Of a stretch of 15,968 nt of DNA, positions 1 through 7,890 are shown piece by piece. The notes beneath the pieces were generated by a model, which was given only the letters and a program-made list of their open reading frames with translations, was not told where the DNA came from and did no database searches. Source of the stretch: Alphaproteobacteria bacterium UBA1303 (GTDB lineage Bacteria; Pseudomonadota; Alphaproteobacteria; Micropepsales; Micropepsaceae). Within the stretch, counting starts at the first letter, position 1. Each line of letters starts with the position of its first letter. The position numbers and the translations under genes were made by a program. Where the stretch lies: NCBI GenBank assembly GCA_002307315.1, contig DBTZ01000011.1, positions 27,686 through 43,653 of the forward strand. Reading direction: 5' to 3'.

Positions 1-1313
1 ATGGCGGCGATCACCACGTCGCCGTGGCCGATGGATAGTTCGCTGCCTTCCAGCTTGACCCGGCGCGCGGCGTCGTCGCCCTTGTCGTAAACGTCGAGTA
101 GCGCCGAGGCGAAGGCATTGGCCGCGCCCGACAGCGGCACGCGATCCTGCGGCCGGCTGGGGCCGGCAAGCGACGGCTCGACCGTTTCCAGATCGAGTTC
201 CAGCGTCGCGCTGAACACCGGATCGGGCGCGCCGGGTTGGCGGAACAGCCCCTGCACCTTGGCGTATTTTTCGACCAGTGCCACGCGGGGGGCCTTGCGC
301 GCCGTGGCCTTGAGGTAGCGAACGGTCTCGGCGTCCACCGGGAAGAAGCCGCAGGTGGCGCCGTATTCCGGGGCCATGTTAGCAATGGTTGCACGATCCT
401 CCAGCGCCAGAGAATCGAGGCCGGAACCGCAATATTCGACGAACTTGCCGACCACGCCGTGCTTTCTGAGCATCTGGGTCACCGTCAGCACCAGATCGGT
501 GGCGGTGACGCCCTCGCGCAATTTGCCGGTCAGGCGCACGCCGACCACCTCGGGGATCAGCATCGACACCGGCTGGCCGAGCATCGCCGCTTCGGCCTCG
601 ATGCCGCCCACGCCCCAGCCCAGCACCGCCAGGCCGCCGATCATGGTGGTGTGGCTATCGGTGCCGACCAGCGTATCGGGAAAGGCATAGGTGACGGTCT
701 TGCCCTTCTTGTCCTTGCCTTTGCGCGTCCAGACGGTCTGGGCGAGGTACTCCAGGTTGACCTGATGGCAGATGCCGGTGTCCGGCGGCACGACCCGGAA
801 ATTGGCAAACGCCTGCTGGCCCCAACGCAAAAAAGCGTAGCGCTCTTTGTTGCGCTGGTATTCGACGGCGACATTTTGCTTGAATGCCGCTTTGTTGCCG
901 AAATGATCCACCATCACCGAATGATCGATCACCAGATCGACATCGGCCAGCGGGTTGATCGCCTTGGCATTGCCCCCCAGCGTCTTCATGGCGTCGCGCA
1001 GGGCGGCAAGATCGACCACCGCCGGCACGCCGGTCAAATCCTGCATCAGGACGCGGGCCGGCGCGAAGGCGATTTCGCGAGTCGAAGAGCGCGTCTTTAG
1101 CCAGCCGGCCACCGCCTGGATGTCGGCCTTGGCGACGGTGACGCCGTCCTCGCGCCGGAGCAGATTCTCGAGCAGCACCTTAAGCGAAAAAGGCAGGCGG
1201 GATATGCCCTTAAGGCCGTTTTTCTCGGCCGCGGTCAGGCTGAAATAGACATAGGATTTGCCACCCACCGTCATGGTGCGACGGGCTTTGAAACTGTCCA
1301 GGCACGGAATCAC
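1..1313 (-). CDS. acnA: Aconitate hydratase A, N-terminal part (3' end outside window)
   Basis: Interconverts citrate and isocitrate in the TCA cycle, in the cytoplasm, using a [4Fe-4S] cluster. About 437 residues are visible of a family that is usually near 890-900. The N-terminus has the alphaproteobacterial AcnA pattern (LDSFKARRTMTVGGKSYVYF, then LPFSLKVLLENLLRREDG near residues 40-57). Further in are VIDHSVMVDHFG (about 128-139) and the substrate-binding stretch GTDSHTTMIGGLAVLGWGVG (about 217-236). The window ends at GHGDVVIAA, where the family normally continues into the first cluster cysteine (TSCTNTS), so no cluster ligand can be checked. I chose the GTG at 1313 because GAGG lies 7 nt upstream, an in-frame TAA precedes it, and the LDSFK block is lost if the ATG at 1274 is used. 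It is transcribed alone, away from the next gene. Identity is secure; only the exact start is arguable. Confidence 0.97.
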   Translation of the reverse strand, partial: MIPCLDSFKARRTMTVGGKSYVYFSLTAAEKNGLKGISRLPFSLKVLLENLLRREDGVTVAKADIQAVAGWLKTRSSTREIAFAPARVLMQDLTGVPAVVDLAALRDAMKTLGGNAKAINPLADVDLVIDHSVMVDHFGNKAAFKQNVAVEYQRNKERYAFLRWGQQAFANFRVVPPDTGICHQVNLEYLAQTVWTRKGKDKKGKTVTYAFPDTLVGTDSHTTMIGGLAVLGWGVGGIEAEAAMLGQPVSMLIPEVVGVRLTGKLREGVTATDLVLTVTQMLRKHGVVGKFVEYCGSGLDSLALEDRATIANMAPEYGATCGFFPVDAETVRYLKATARKAPRVALVEKYAKVQGLFRQPGAPDPVFSATLELDLETVEPSLAGPSRPQDRVPLSGAANAFASALLDVYDKGDDAARRVKLEGSELSIGHGDVVIAA

Positions 1314-1740
1314 GGGCTTGCCTCGCGTAAAAGGTTAACGTACGGAAGATTTAGCCGGATTCCCGCCTTCTGCCAATGCCACGCATTTTCGCACTGGCCT
1401 CGGTCCGCCATGCGCAAGACCGCGTCGGCGGTGGAATCGAGACGCTAGAGCGCATTCCGGCGAAGTGGAATCCGGTTCGCCGCAAAAATGCGCGGCAACA
1501 AAGAAAGCTACAGCCAATTGCGGTTCCTAATGACCGGAATTGGCTGTAATGACGACGGATTATCCGTATGCGTATATTCGGCCGTGCCGTTTTTCGTCTG
1601 CCGCGATGGCGGGGATTTTCGTCGTCGGCCATGTCGGGCATAAAAATGCCCTATTCGTGCGTCATCGTGCCTTGCAATCAAGACGCGAGTCATGCATGCC
1701 GCGCTGCCATATGGCGGTGACGAAGCGAGACATTCCGGAA
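1314..1740. other. Divergent intergenic region between acnA and the DUF-like gene
   Basis: This 427-bp gap separates the acnA start (minus strand) from the next gene (plus strand), so both promoters must lie here. Apart from repeat copy 1 (1460-1548) I see no credible gene. Open frames running through it on either strand lack ribosome binding sites and protein-like composition. I could not pick out convincing -35/-10 pairs. Confidence 0.5.
1460..1548 (+). repeat. Intergenic structured repeat, copy 1
   Basis: 89 bp sharing its whole length with copies at 5386-5472 and 6811-6897. The 3' half is an inverted repeat: TACAGCCAATT (1508-1518) pairs perfectly with AATTGGCTGTA (1538-1548), and CGGT/ACCG extends the stem inside. 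The upstream part (TAGAGCGCATTCCGGCGAAG from about 1446, then CGCCGC/GCGCGGC) also folds. It resembles the palindromic intergenic repeats common in alphaproteobacteria. This copy has the most intact hairpin of the three. It carries two extra bases near its 5' end relative to the others. Confidence 0.8.
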
Positions 1741-2502
1741 ATGCCCAAACGTGGGTTCGTGAGTTTGTTTTGTACGATGTTGCTATTGGCCTTGGCCCAA
1801 CCGGCTGCGGCGGAGATGAACGACCGCCTGTCGCAGCAGCGCTTCGGTGCGATCACGCTGGGAGACTATCAAGCCGGCAATACCGTTCGCTTCACCCTCT
1901 CGCGCGTTCGCAACGATTTTCTCCTGCACTTTGCCGGTGATGCCGAAACCTATGTTTTGTATGCCGATTACGGCTCGTTGGGTGGGCGGGTGCTGCGCTA
2001 CGATTCCGGTGCCATCGCCATCCAGGTCGCCGGCTGGGGAGCCATGACGATCTACCCCGACAACCAGCCGGACGGTCTGCCCGCCACCCGCACCGGCGAT
2101 GCGGCAGCCATCAATCTGCCGTCGGTCAGCCAAGGCCAGCTTATAGGCACCGCCGACGACGAAGCCTCGCATCTCGCCTACATCAGCGGCATCCATGTTG
2201 GTTTTACCGCGGATTGGAGTGCGACGGCGAACGACGCAATGCTCAGGGGGCTGGTTTACGACACACTCGGCAACACCGCGCGCGGCATAGCCCGCTTTGC
2301 CGCCGACGCCCAGACCCGCGGCGCCTTCGCTCGGCGAATCAATACCGTGCGCCTCCAAGCCAGCGGCAAGCCGCTGATCCAGATTATCGGCAAGACGCTG
2401 ATCGTCACCTACAACCCGTCGCAAGGCTTTATGGGGCGGGCCTCGTCGCGCGCCATCGCCTTAGCGCTCGGTAAAATATTCGGTATGCCGGTATCCAATT
2501 GA
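1741..2502 (+). CDS. Secreted protein of unknown function (possibly DUF4908-like)
   Basis: 253 residues. The N-terminus is a clear Sec signal peptide: basic MPKR, hydrophobic LFCTMLLLALA, cleavage expected after PAAA (about residue 24), so the mature protein is periplasmic or secreted. I chose the ATG at 1741 because it places that signal peptide at the start. An in-frame ATG at 1711 and a longer upstream frame lack a Shine-Dalgarno and would bury it. The body has no catalytic motif I recognise. Segments such as WGAMTIYPDNQPDG and the C-terminal GRASSRAIALALGKIFG recall DUF4908 proteins of alphaproteobacteria, but this is memory of a pattern, not a search result. The gene stands alone, converging on the cystathionine lyase gene with a hairpin between them. 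The ribosome binding site is weak. Confidence 0.8.
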   Translation: MPKRGFVSLFCTMLLLALAQPAAAEMNDRLSQQRFGAITLGDYQAGNTVRFTLSRVRNDFLLHFAGDAETYVLYADYGSLGGRVLRYDSGAIAIQVAGWGAMTIYPDNQPDGLPATRTGDAAAINLPSVSQGQLIGTADDEASHLAYISGIHVGFTADWSATANDAMLRGLVYDTLGNTARGIARFAADAQTRGAFARRINTVRLQASGKPLIQIIGKTLIVTYNPSQGFMGRASSRAIALALGKIFGMPVSN

Positions 2503-2530
2503 CCCATTTTTCAACGCTCGGTAGGCGGGC

Positions 2531-2550
2531 GGTGCAGCTTCCGCTGCACC
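2531..2550. terminator. Hairpin between convergent genes (terminator candidate)
   Basis: A perfect 8-bp stem, GGTGCAGC-TTCC-GCTGCACC, lies 28 bp after the stop of the secreted-protein gene and about 100 bp after the stop of the oppositely oriented cystathionine lyase gene. It has no T-tract on either side, so it could be a weak bidirectional terminator or only an RNA-stabilising hairpin. Confidence 0.45.
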
Positions 2551-2649
2551 ATTCGTCCGCGCCTCGCGAAGAACGCGCTACGCGGCGTTGACGTCCATGT
2601 AGATCATGCCGCGCCAATACGGCATTTCGGTTTGGGCGCCGAACATATG

Positions 2650-3809
<1,160 letters not shown>

Positions 3810-3813
<4 letters not shown>

Positions 3814-5204
3814 GCGTGCAGCCTGAGATGGTTGATGAGATCGACGCGGGTAATCAGGCCCAAAAAGTTATCGCCCTCGCAGACCAGCGCCACCTTGCCG
3901 GCATCGAAAATCGGCAGCAGCGCTTCGAGCGGGCTGCCGATCTGCAGGGTTTCCGGTTTGCCGGTCATCGCCTTCTTGACCGGCAGCTTGAAGCGTTGCG
4001 GGCGTTCGATGTCAGGCCCTTCGACGGCGGCCAGGATGTCGCTTTCGTCGATGATGCCGACCAGGTGATTGCCGAACACGACGGGAAGCTGCGAGACGTC
4101 GACGGCGCGCATGCGATTGTAGGCAATCAGCAGCGTATCTTCCGGGTTGACGACGTCTGCCGTGCCGGAATCGAACCTGCGGGAGATCAGATCGCCCAAA
4201 TTGCCGTTCAATGTCCGTTGTGCGATGCCTTGCTCCAGCGCCCAGGTGTCGTTGAAGACCTTGGAGAGATATTTGTTGCCGTTGTCGCAGACCAGGGTCA
4301 CCACCCGTTTGGGCGTGAGCTGTTCGCGGCAATACCGGAGGGCGGCGGCGAGCAGGGTGCCCGACGACGAACCGGCGAGGATGCCCTCTTTGGAAAGCAG
4401 CAGGCGCGCCGCATCGAAACTTTCCTTGTCGGTGATGGTATAGGCCTTCGATACCAGCGACAGATCGGCGTTCGGCGGGATGAAGTCCTCGCCGATGCCT
4501 TCGACCGCCCAGGAACCGGCCTCGATCATCTTGCCGGTATTGACGAACGGCGCCAGCACCGATCCGGCGGGGTCGCCGAGTATCATCTCGGTCCGCGGCG
4601 ACACGCTGCGAAAATAGGTGCCGATGCCGCGCAAGGTTCCGCCCGAGCCGACGCCGACGGCGATGGCGTCGACGCGGTGCTCCATCTGCTGCCAGATCTC
4701 CGGCGCGGTGGTGCGCAAATGGGCGGCCGGATTGGCGGGGTTGCCGAACTGATTGATGTAATAGGCGCCGGGGATTTCCGACGCCAGCTTCTGTGCTTTG
4801 TCCTGATAATATTCGGGATGCCCTTTGCCGACATCGGAACGGGTAATGCGCACGTCGGCGCCGAGCGCACGCAAATGCTCGACCTTCTCGCGCGCCATCT
4901 TGTCGGGGACGACCAGGACGATGCGGTAGCCCTTCATGATGCCGACCTGGGCGAGGCCGATGCCGGTATTGCCGGCGGTGGCCTCGACGATGGTGCCGCC
5001 GATGCCCAACCGGCCTTCGCGCTCGGCAGCGTCGATCATGGCAAGCGCAACGCGGTCCTTAATCGATCCCCCGGGGTTTTGATTTTCCAGTTTGGCGAAC
5101 AGTCGGCATGGCCCGGTGTCGAGGTGGGTAAGTTCGACCAGCGGCGTGTCGCCGATCAAATCGAGCGTCGAATGCACTGCAGGAGGAAGGCGGTTGTTGG
5201 TCAT
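3810..5204 (-). CDS. cbs: Cystathionine beta-synthase with C-terminal CBS domains
   Basis: 464 residues. Condenses homocysteine with serine (or an activated serine) to cystathionine in the cytoplasm. The catalytic PLP fold-type II domain fills about 10-325: LIGDTPLVEL (16-25), ENQNPGGSIKDR (40-51) with Lys49 as the PLP lysine, EATAGNTGIGLA (74-85), the phosphate-binding GVGSGGT (184-190), and GSSSGT (278-283). Two CBS motifs follow (about 338-395 and 407-464), the layout of full-length CBS rather than O-acetylserine sulfhydrylase, which lacks them. There is no N-terminal heme-binding extension. I chose the ATG at 5204: the frame stays open 24 codons further up, but that stretch lacks family sequence and runs into the AT-rich promoter region. 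The Shine-Dalgarno is weak (GAGA). It heads a two-gene operon with the gamma-lyase-type gene. Confidence 0.93.
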
Positions 5205-5317
5205 GGCGGGTCTCGATGGCAGGGGCGGCGGAAATGTCGTCCCCGGCCGGATTACGAGTATAACATCATAATACAAAAATCTACGCAGAATATTTTATAA
5301 TTATACAGAAAAATGTA

Positions 5318-5338
5318 GAATGTGTTTAATACACATTC
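5318..5338. promoter_or_regulatory. Perfect palindrome upstream of cbs (operator candidate)
   Basis: GAATGTGT, five bases (TTAAT), then ACACATTC: a perfect 8-bp inverted repeat in a strikingly AT-rich stretch (about 5255-5355), 114-134 bp upstream of the cbs start. The size and symmetry suit a dimeric repressor or activator site. No gene for its regulator is obvious beside it. AT-rich -10-like hexamers lie between it and cbs (for example TTATACT on the minus strand), but I cannot choose one promoter. Confidence 0.5.
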
Positions 5339-5385
5339 ATTACAGTGTGTATAAATCGGAAAGGCGAGGCATGGCGGGAGACGCG

Positions 5386-5472
5386 GCGGTGGAAACCGGC
5401 TCGCCGCGAAAATGCCCGGCAACGAAGAAAGCTGCAGCCAAGTCCGGTTCTTAATGACCGGAATTGGCTGTA
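5386..5472 (+). repeat. Intergenic structured repeat, copy 2
   Basis: 87 bp, colinear with copy 3 at 6811-6897. Bases 5386-5450 are identical to 6811-6875 (65 of 65). The 3' half forms a 16-bp stem with one mismatch and one potential G-U pair (TGCAGCCAAGTCCGGT against ACCGGAATTGGCTGTA). Homology to copy 3 may begin slightly upstream at AAGGCGAGG (5362-5370), after which this copy has about 12 extra bases. Its last two bases (TA) overlap the start of the MITE-like palindrome. Confidence 0.8.
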
Positions 5473-5545
5473 GTGGTCCTTTTGATTCCGACATTTGCTT
5501 GGCTGTTGCTACAACAGGGATGCAAATGTCGGAATCGGACCACTA
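5471..5545. mobile_element. 75-bp palindromic MITE-like element
   Basis: The two ends are inverted copies. TAGTGGTCC (5471-5479), four unpaired T, and GATTCCGACATTTGC (5484-5498) pair with GCAAATGTCGGAATC (5522-5536) and GGACCACTA (5537-5545). Inside, CTGTTG (5503-5508) pairs with CAACAG (5512-5517). Altogether about 30 bp of stem with small bulges. It looks like two insertion-sequence terminal repeats of about 34 bp brought together by internal deletion. It has no coding capacity. The outermost TA at each end could be a TA target duplication as in IS630/Tc1-type transposition, or simply part of the palindrome. It abuts the end of repeat copy 2. Confidence 0.65.
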
Positions 5546-5597
5546 GCCCTCTCGCAGGTACTGCAAGGCGAGTGATCCCAGGTCTAGGCCATCGTAA

Positions 5598-5747
5598 GCT
5601 CCATCGAATCCCGGCTGCTCGGCCGCTGAGATCACAAAACTTTTTTCGGTCAGTCTCTTTGAGAATAGCGTTGATAGCAAAGCTCGTACTGACGAGTTCA
5701 ATGCGAGTGCGTTGGTTGACGCGATAGTGGGTGGAGGCTACTACTGA
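5598..5747 (+). pseudogene. Possible 3' remnant of an unidentified gene
   Basis: A frame open for 49 codons after an in-frame TAA (5595-5597), ending in TGA at 5745-5747. The predicted tail (for example AAEITKLFSVSLFENS, later ALVDAIVGGGYY) has a natural-looking composition, unlike the shadow frames in the window. It has no ATG or plausible ribosome binding site, so if real it is the C-terminal scrap of a gene whose 5' part was lost, possibly when the palindromic element just upstream arrived. I recognise no family. It may equally be non-coding 5' leader of the next gene. Confidence 0.25.
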
Positions 5748-5774
5748 CAGTCGCTATGCGGGGGAGAGCTTCAA

Positions 5775-6689
5775 TTGCTTCGTTTGATACAAAGACTGAA
5801 AAGTATTCTTAAAACCCCAGGGAATGTCTATCGCGCCTTGCAGGCCCTGGACGAAGTTAAAATAAACGAGGGGAAAATATTAGCGCGATTGAATGCCGAA
5901 CTTAAATCAACTCAGCTTCAGGATTACGAGTTTAAAATATTCTCCCAATGGGGGGAGGATGGAATAATTCAGAAATTGATTTCGGCGGTGGAGATTAAAA
6001 ACCATACGTTCATTGAGTTCGGGGTTGAAGACTTTTCGGAAGCAAATTGTCGCTTTCTTATGCGGAACAATAATTGGTCCGGGTTTGTGATTGATGGTTC
6101 GCGCGACAAACTGGATCGCCTTCGTAACTCGGCGGAGTTTTGGGCATATCAGTTGACGGCAGTGCCGGCGTTTATCACCCTGGAGAACATCAACGATCTG
6201 CTAAGGCGCAGTGGGTTTGACGAGGACATTGGGATTTTGTCGGTCGATATAGATGGTGTTGATTATTGGGTACTGGAGGCGATCACCAGCCATAGGCCAC
6301 GAATTCTTATAACGGAATACAACTCCGTCTTCGGGGCGGAGCGGAAAATATCAGTTCCCTATGCAGCAGATTTTCAGCGCACTGCGCACCACTATTCCAA
6401 TCTTTATTTCGGGGCGTCCCTGCCTGCACTCGTGTATCTTGCTCGCCGTAAGGGCTATACCTTTGTTGGTAGCAATTCAGCCGGCGTTAACGCCTTTTTC
6501 GTGCGCAACGATTTGATGACAGAAGAACTGACCTCTATGGCGCAAACTGCCCACCATGTCACGTCCAAGGCGCGGGAAAGTCGTGATCGCGGCGGGCGCC
6601 TAACCTATATCGGTGGGCCAGACCGGCAGGATGTTATTCGCGGACTACCGGTCATCAACGTCGAAACTGGAGTTCAAGAAACGCTATAG
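5775..6689 (+). CDS. FkbM-like / SAM-methyltransferase-like protein
   Basis: 304 residues. I read the start as TTG at 5775 because a strong Shine-Dalgarno (GGGGGAGAG) ends 6 nt before it and no ATG is near. Residues about 20-50 are charged and probably helical. Next come SQWGEDGIIQ (57-66), a motif-I-like FIEFGVEDFSEANCRFL (79-95), WSGFVIDGS (101-109), then GILSVDIDGVDYWVLEAI (153-170) and ILITEYNSVFG (177-187). Together these resemble the Rossmann-type FkbM-like proteins often found in surface-polysaccharide gene sets, where they may O-methylate sugars. The exact reaction is unknown. There is no signal peptide, so it is probably cytoplasmic. AT content and codon use (many AAA, ATT, TTT) differ visibly from neighbours, and the gene sits between two direct copies of an intergenic repeat, both consistent with horizontal acquisition. 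It appears monocistronic. Confidence 0.8.
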   Translation: MLRLIQRLKSILKTPGNVYRALQALDEVKINEGKILARLNAELKSTQLQDYEFKIFSQWGEDGIIQKLISAVEIKNHTFIEFGVEDFSEANCRFLMRNNNWSGFVIDGSRDKLDRLRNSAEFWAYQLTAVPAFITLENINDLLRRSGFDEDIGILSVDIDGVDYWVLEAITSHRPRILITEYNSVFGAERKISVPYAADFQRTAHHYSNLYFGASLPALVYLARRKGYTFVGSNSAGVNAFFVRNDLMTEELTSMAQTAHHVTSKARESRDRGGRLTYIGGPDRQDVIRGLPVINVETGVQETL

Positions 6690-6810
6690 TCTTACAGCGT
6701 CACAAAAAGCGTTGCTGGGTGATTGGCGGCGTCGGTTTGTTGCCGCACTGGCAACTCGGTGCGCAGCGGCGGTGCCGCGGGGTTTATAGCTTGCGGGAAG
6801 GCGAGGTGTT

Positions 6811-6897
6811 GCGGTGGAAACCGGCTCGCCGCGAAAATGCCCGGCAACGAAGAAAGCTGCAGCCAAGTCCGGTTCGTTATGTCCGCGATTGGCTATA
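6811..6897 (+). repeat. Intergenic structured repeat, copy 3
   Basis: 87 bp in the same orientation as copy 2 and identical to it for the first 65 bases, then diverging. The hairpin at its 3' end carries several mismatches (right arm ends ATTGGCTATA rather than ATTGGCTGTA), so it is the most decayed of the three. It lies about 120 bp after the methyltransferase-like gene. Confidence 0.8.
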
Positions 6898-6900
6898 GCG

Positions 6901-6953
6901 TCCAATATATCGGACAAACCTAATATAACGAACGGAATGCACGGTATATTGGA
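6901..6953. repeat. Inverted repeat upstream of the methionine-rich gene
   Basis: TCCAATATA (6901-6909) and TATATTGGA (6945-6953) are perfect 9-bp inverted arms around a 35-bp AT-rich centre. They lie 130-180 bp before the start of the methionine-rich protein and directly after repeat copy 3. They could be paired binding sites near its promoter or the stem of a leader RNA. No clear promoter is visible. The rest of the 6690-7081 gap shows only copy 3 and the Shine-Dalgarno at 7071. Confidence 0.35.
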
Positions 6954-7081
6954 GCAAAGCGCAGTCGTTTCAACGTGTTGGGTTGAAGCCGGCAACTGCG
7001 GCGGATACATCCTCGGGCAACCAATCAACCACGGCGCCGGGCCTTGACGGGGATGCGCCGGAACCCAGCCAGGAGACTACG

Positions 7082-7366
7082 ATGATGCCCCAGATGCAGA
7101 TGCCGATGATGCCGCAAATGCCCATGATGAACCCGATGATGATGAACGGCATGATGCCGATGATGATGCCGATGATGACTTGCACCATGAAGTGCGAGAT
7201 GGCGGGCGACAAGATGATGTGTACCATGATGCCGATGGCCGGCACGTCCAAGGATATGATGATGCAGGCCTGCGAAACGATGAACGGCATGATGAAGATG
7301 GGCATGCCGATGATGATGATGTGCGGCAACATGATGATGGCTTGCATGCCCGAGGGCATGAAGTAA
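7082..7366 (+). CDS. Small methionine- and cysteine-rich protein (unknown function)
   Basis: 94 residues, of which 43 are Met (46%) and 6 are Cys. Residues 1-32 are almost only Met, Pro, Gln and Asn in runs such as MPMMPQMPMM. The remainder carries Cys at 34, 38, 47, 64, 81 and 88 within Met clusters (TCTMKCEM, MCTMM, QACETM, MMMMCGNMMMACM). No signal peptide or known domain is seen. The ATG at 7082 is supported by AGGAG at 7071-7075 with 6 nt spacing; the frame is open further upstream but that part is unlike the rest. A strong terminator follows 26 bp after the stop. The composition suggests soft-metal (Cu(I), Ag(I)) binding by thioether and thiol groups, or a methionine/sulfur store; both are inference. 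It lies convergent to the methylthio-salvage genes. The ATG repeats make neighbouring frames look open, but only this frame has start signals and a matching terminator. Confidence 0.82.
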   Translation: MMPQMQMPMMPQMPMMNPMMMNGMMPMMMPMMTCTMKCEMAGDKMMCTMMPMAGTSKDMMMQACETMNGMMKMGMPMMMMCGNMMMACMPEGMK

Positions 7367-7391
7367 GCCTTCGCCGACCCGGACGATTACG

Positions 7392-7422
7392 AAATCCGGC
7401 GGAAGCCCTCCGCCGGATTTTT
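7392..7422 (+). terminator. Rho-independent terminator of the methionine-rich gene
   Basis: An 11-bp perfect stem, AAATCCGGCGG (7392-7402) with CCGCCGGATTT (7410-7420), a 7-base loop, and a T-run to 7422. It lies between the converging methionine-rich and cupin genes. On the opposite strand only three T follow the stem, so it should mainly serve the plus-strand gene. Confidence 0.9.
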
Positions 7423-7443
7423 CGTGTCCGGCGTGTCTTGCGA

Positions 7444-7890
7444 TTATATTCTGATGAATTCGCCGACGACAGGATCGGTACGAAGCGTTCTCAAATCCTC
7501 GTCGGTCGGCAGTTGCGGGCGGTCGCGGTCGCATTTGACCATGCAGAAGAACCCGAGCGGCTGCGAACCGGTCGCCCGGAACTGGTGCCACGTCAGCGGC
7601 GGAATCATGATGGCGTCGTGAAAGCCTACTTCAGAAATCTCATTCCCGACCAGACAATGGCCGGTGCCGCGGCCGATCAGCACCATATGCACGTGGCGGT
7701 GTTTCTCCAGCGTGGAATATCCGCCCGACGCGATTTCGAAGTAGCGCATTTCGGTCGAAAAATCTTCGGAGCGTTCGGAGAGCACTTGCCGGGTGATGGT
7801 CTTGAAATGGGTGCCCGGTTCTTCTTTGTAGCTGAGGAGCGGCGTGTCCTCCCATTTGCCGTCGCCCAAATGGCGAATGAAGGTTCTCAA
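7444..7890 (-). CDS. Cupin enzyme, methylthioxylulose 5-phosphate methylsulfurylase-like
   Basis: 148 residues, single cupin barrel. Cupin motif 1 is EKHRHVHMVLIGRGTG (62-77), with His64, His66 and His68 as candidate metal ligands; motif 2 is HDAIMIPPLTWHQF (91-104), with His102 as a further ligand. The tail FFCMVKCDRDRPQLP carries cysteines at 116 and 120. In Rhodospirillum rubrum the cupin encoded near the RuBisCO-like protein gene converts 1-methylthioxylulose 5-phosphate to 1-deoxyxylulose 5-phosphate, releasing the methylthio group as methanethiol. The same pairing here supports that role. Start is TTG at 7890, overlapping the stop of the upstream RuBisCO-like gene by 4 nt (TTGA), with GAGGAG 8 nt upstream. 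The next ATG would remove about a third of the protein. Cytoplasmic. Exact activity is inferred from context and family; a generic sugar-binding cupin is the fallback. Confidence 0.87.
   Translation of the reverse strand: MRTFIRHLGDGKWEDTPLLSYKEEPGTHFKTITRQVLSERSEDFSTEMRYFEIASGGYSTLEKHRHVHMVLIGRGTGHCLVGNEISEVGFHDAIMIPPLTWHQFRATGSQPLGFFCMVKCDRDRPQLPTDEDLRTLRTDPVVGEFIRI

Noticed and set aside
1409..1447. 12-codon plus-strand frame beginning ATGCGCAAG before repeat copy 1
   Set aside because: Too short and without ribosome binding site or conservation evidence.
2578..2649. In-frame extension of the gamma-lyase gene past its TGA (about 23 sense codons to a TAG, including PYWRGMIYMDVNAA)
   Set aside because: The family normally ends at the TGA, and a stop-free run of this length is expected by chance about a third of the time. 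Nothing indicates readthrough or selenocysteine insertion.
3816..5300. 494-codon plus-strand open frame
   Set aside because: Antisense shadow of cbs caused by high GC at third positions; the minus strand carries clear CBS motifs.
7082..7366. ATG-rich stretch as a simple repeat or CRISPR-like array
   Set aside because: There are no regularly spaced identical repeats and spacers; periodicity is that of codons, and start and terminator signals fit a gene.
7025..7591. Long minus-strand frame with His-rich sequence opposite the methionine-rich gene
   Set aside because: It is the antisense reading of the ATG repeats (CAT codons give His); it crosses the terminator and the cupin gene and has no ribosome binding site.
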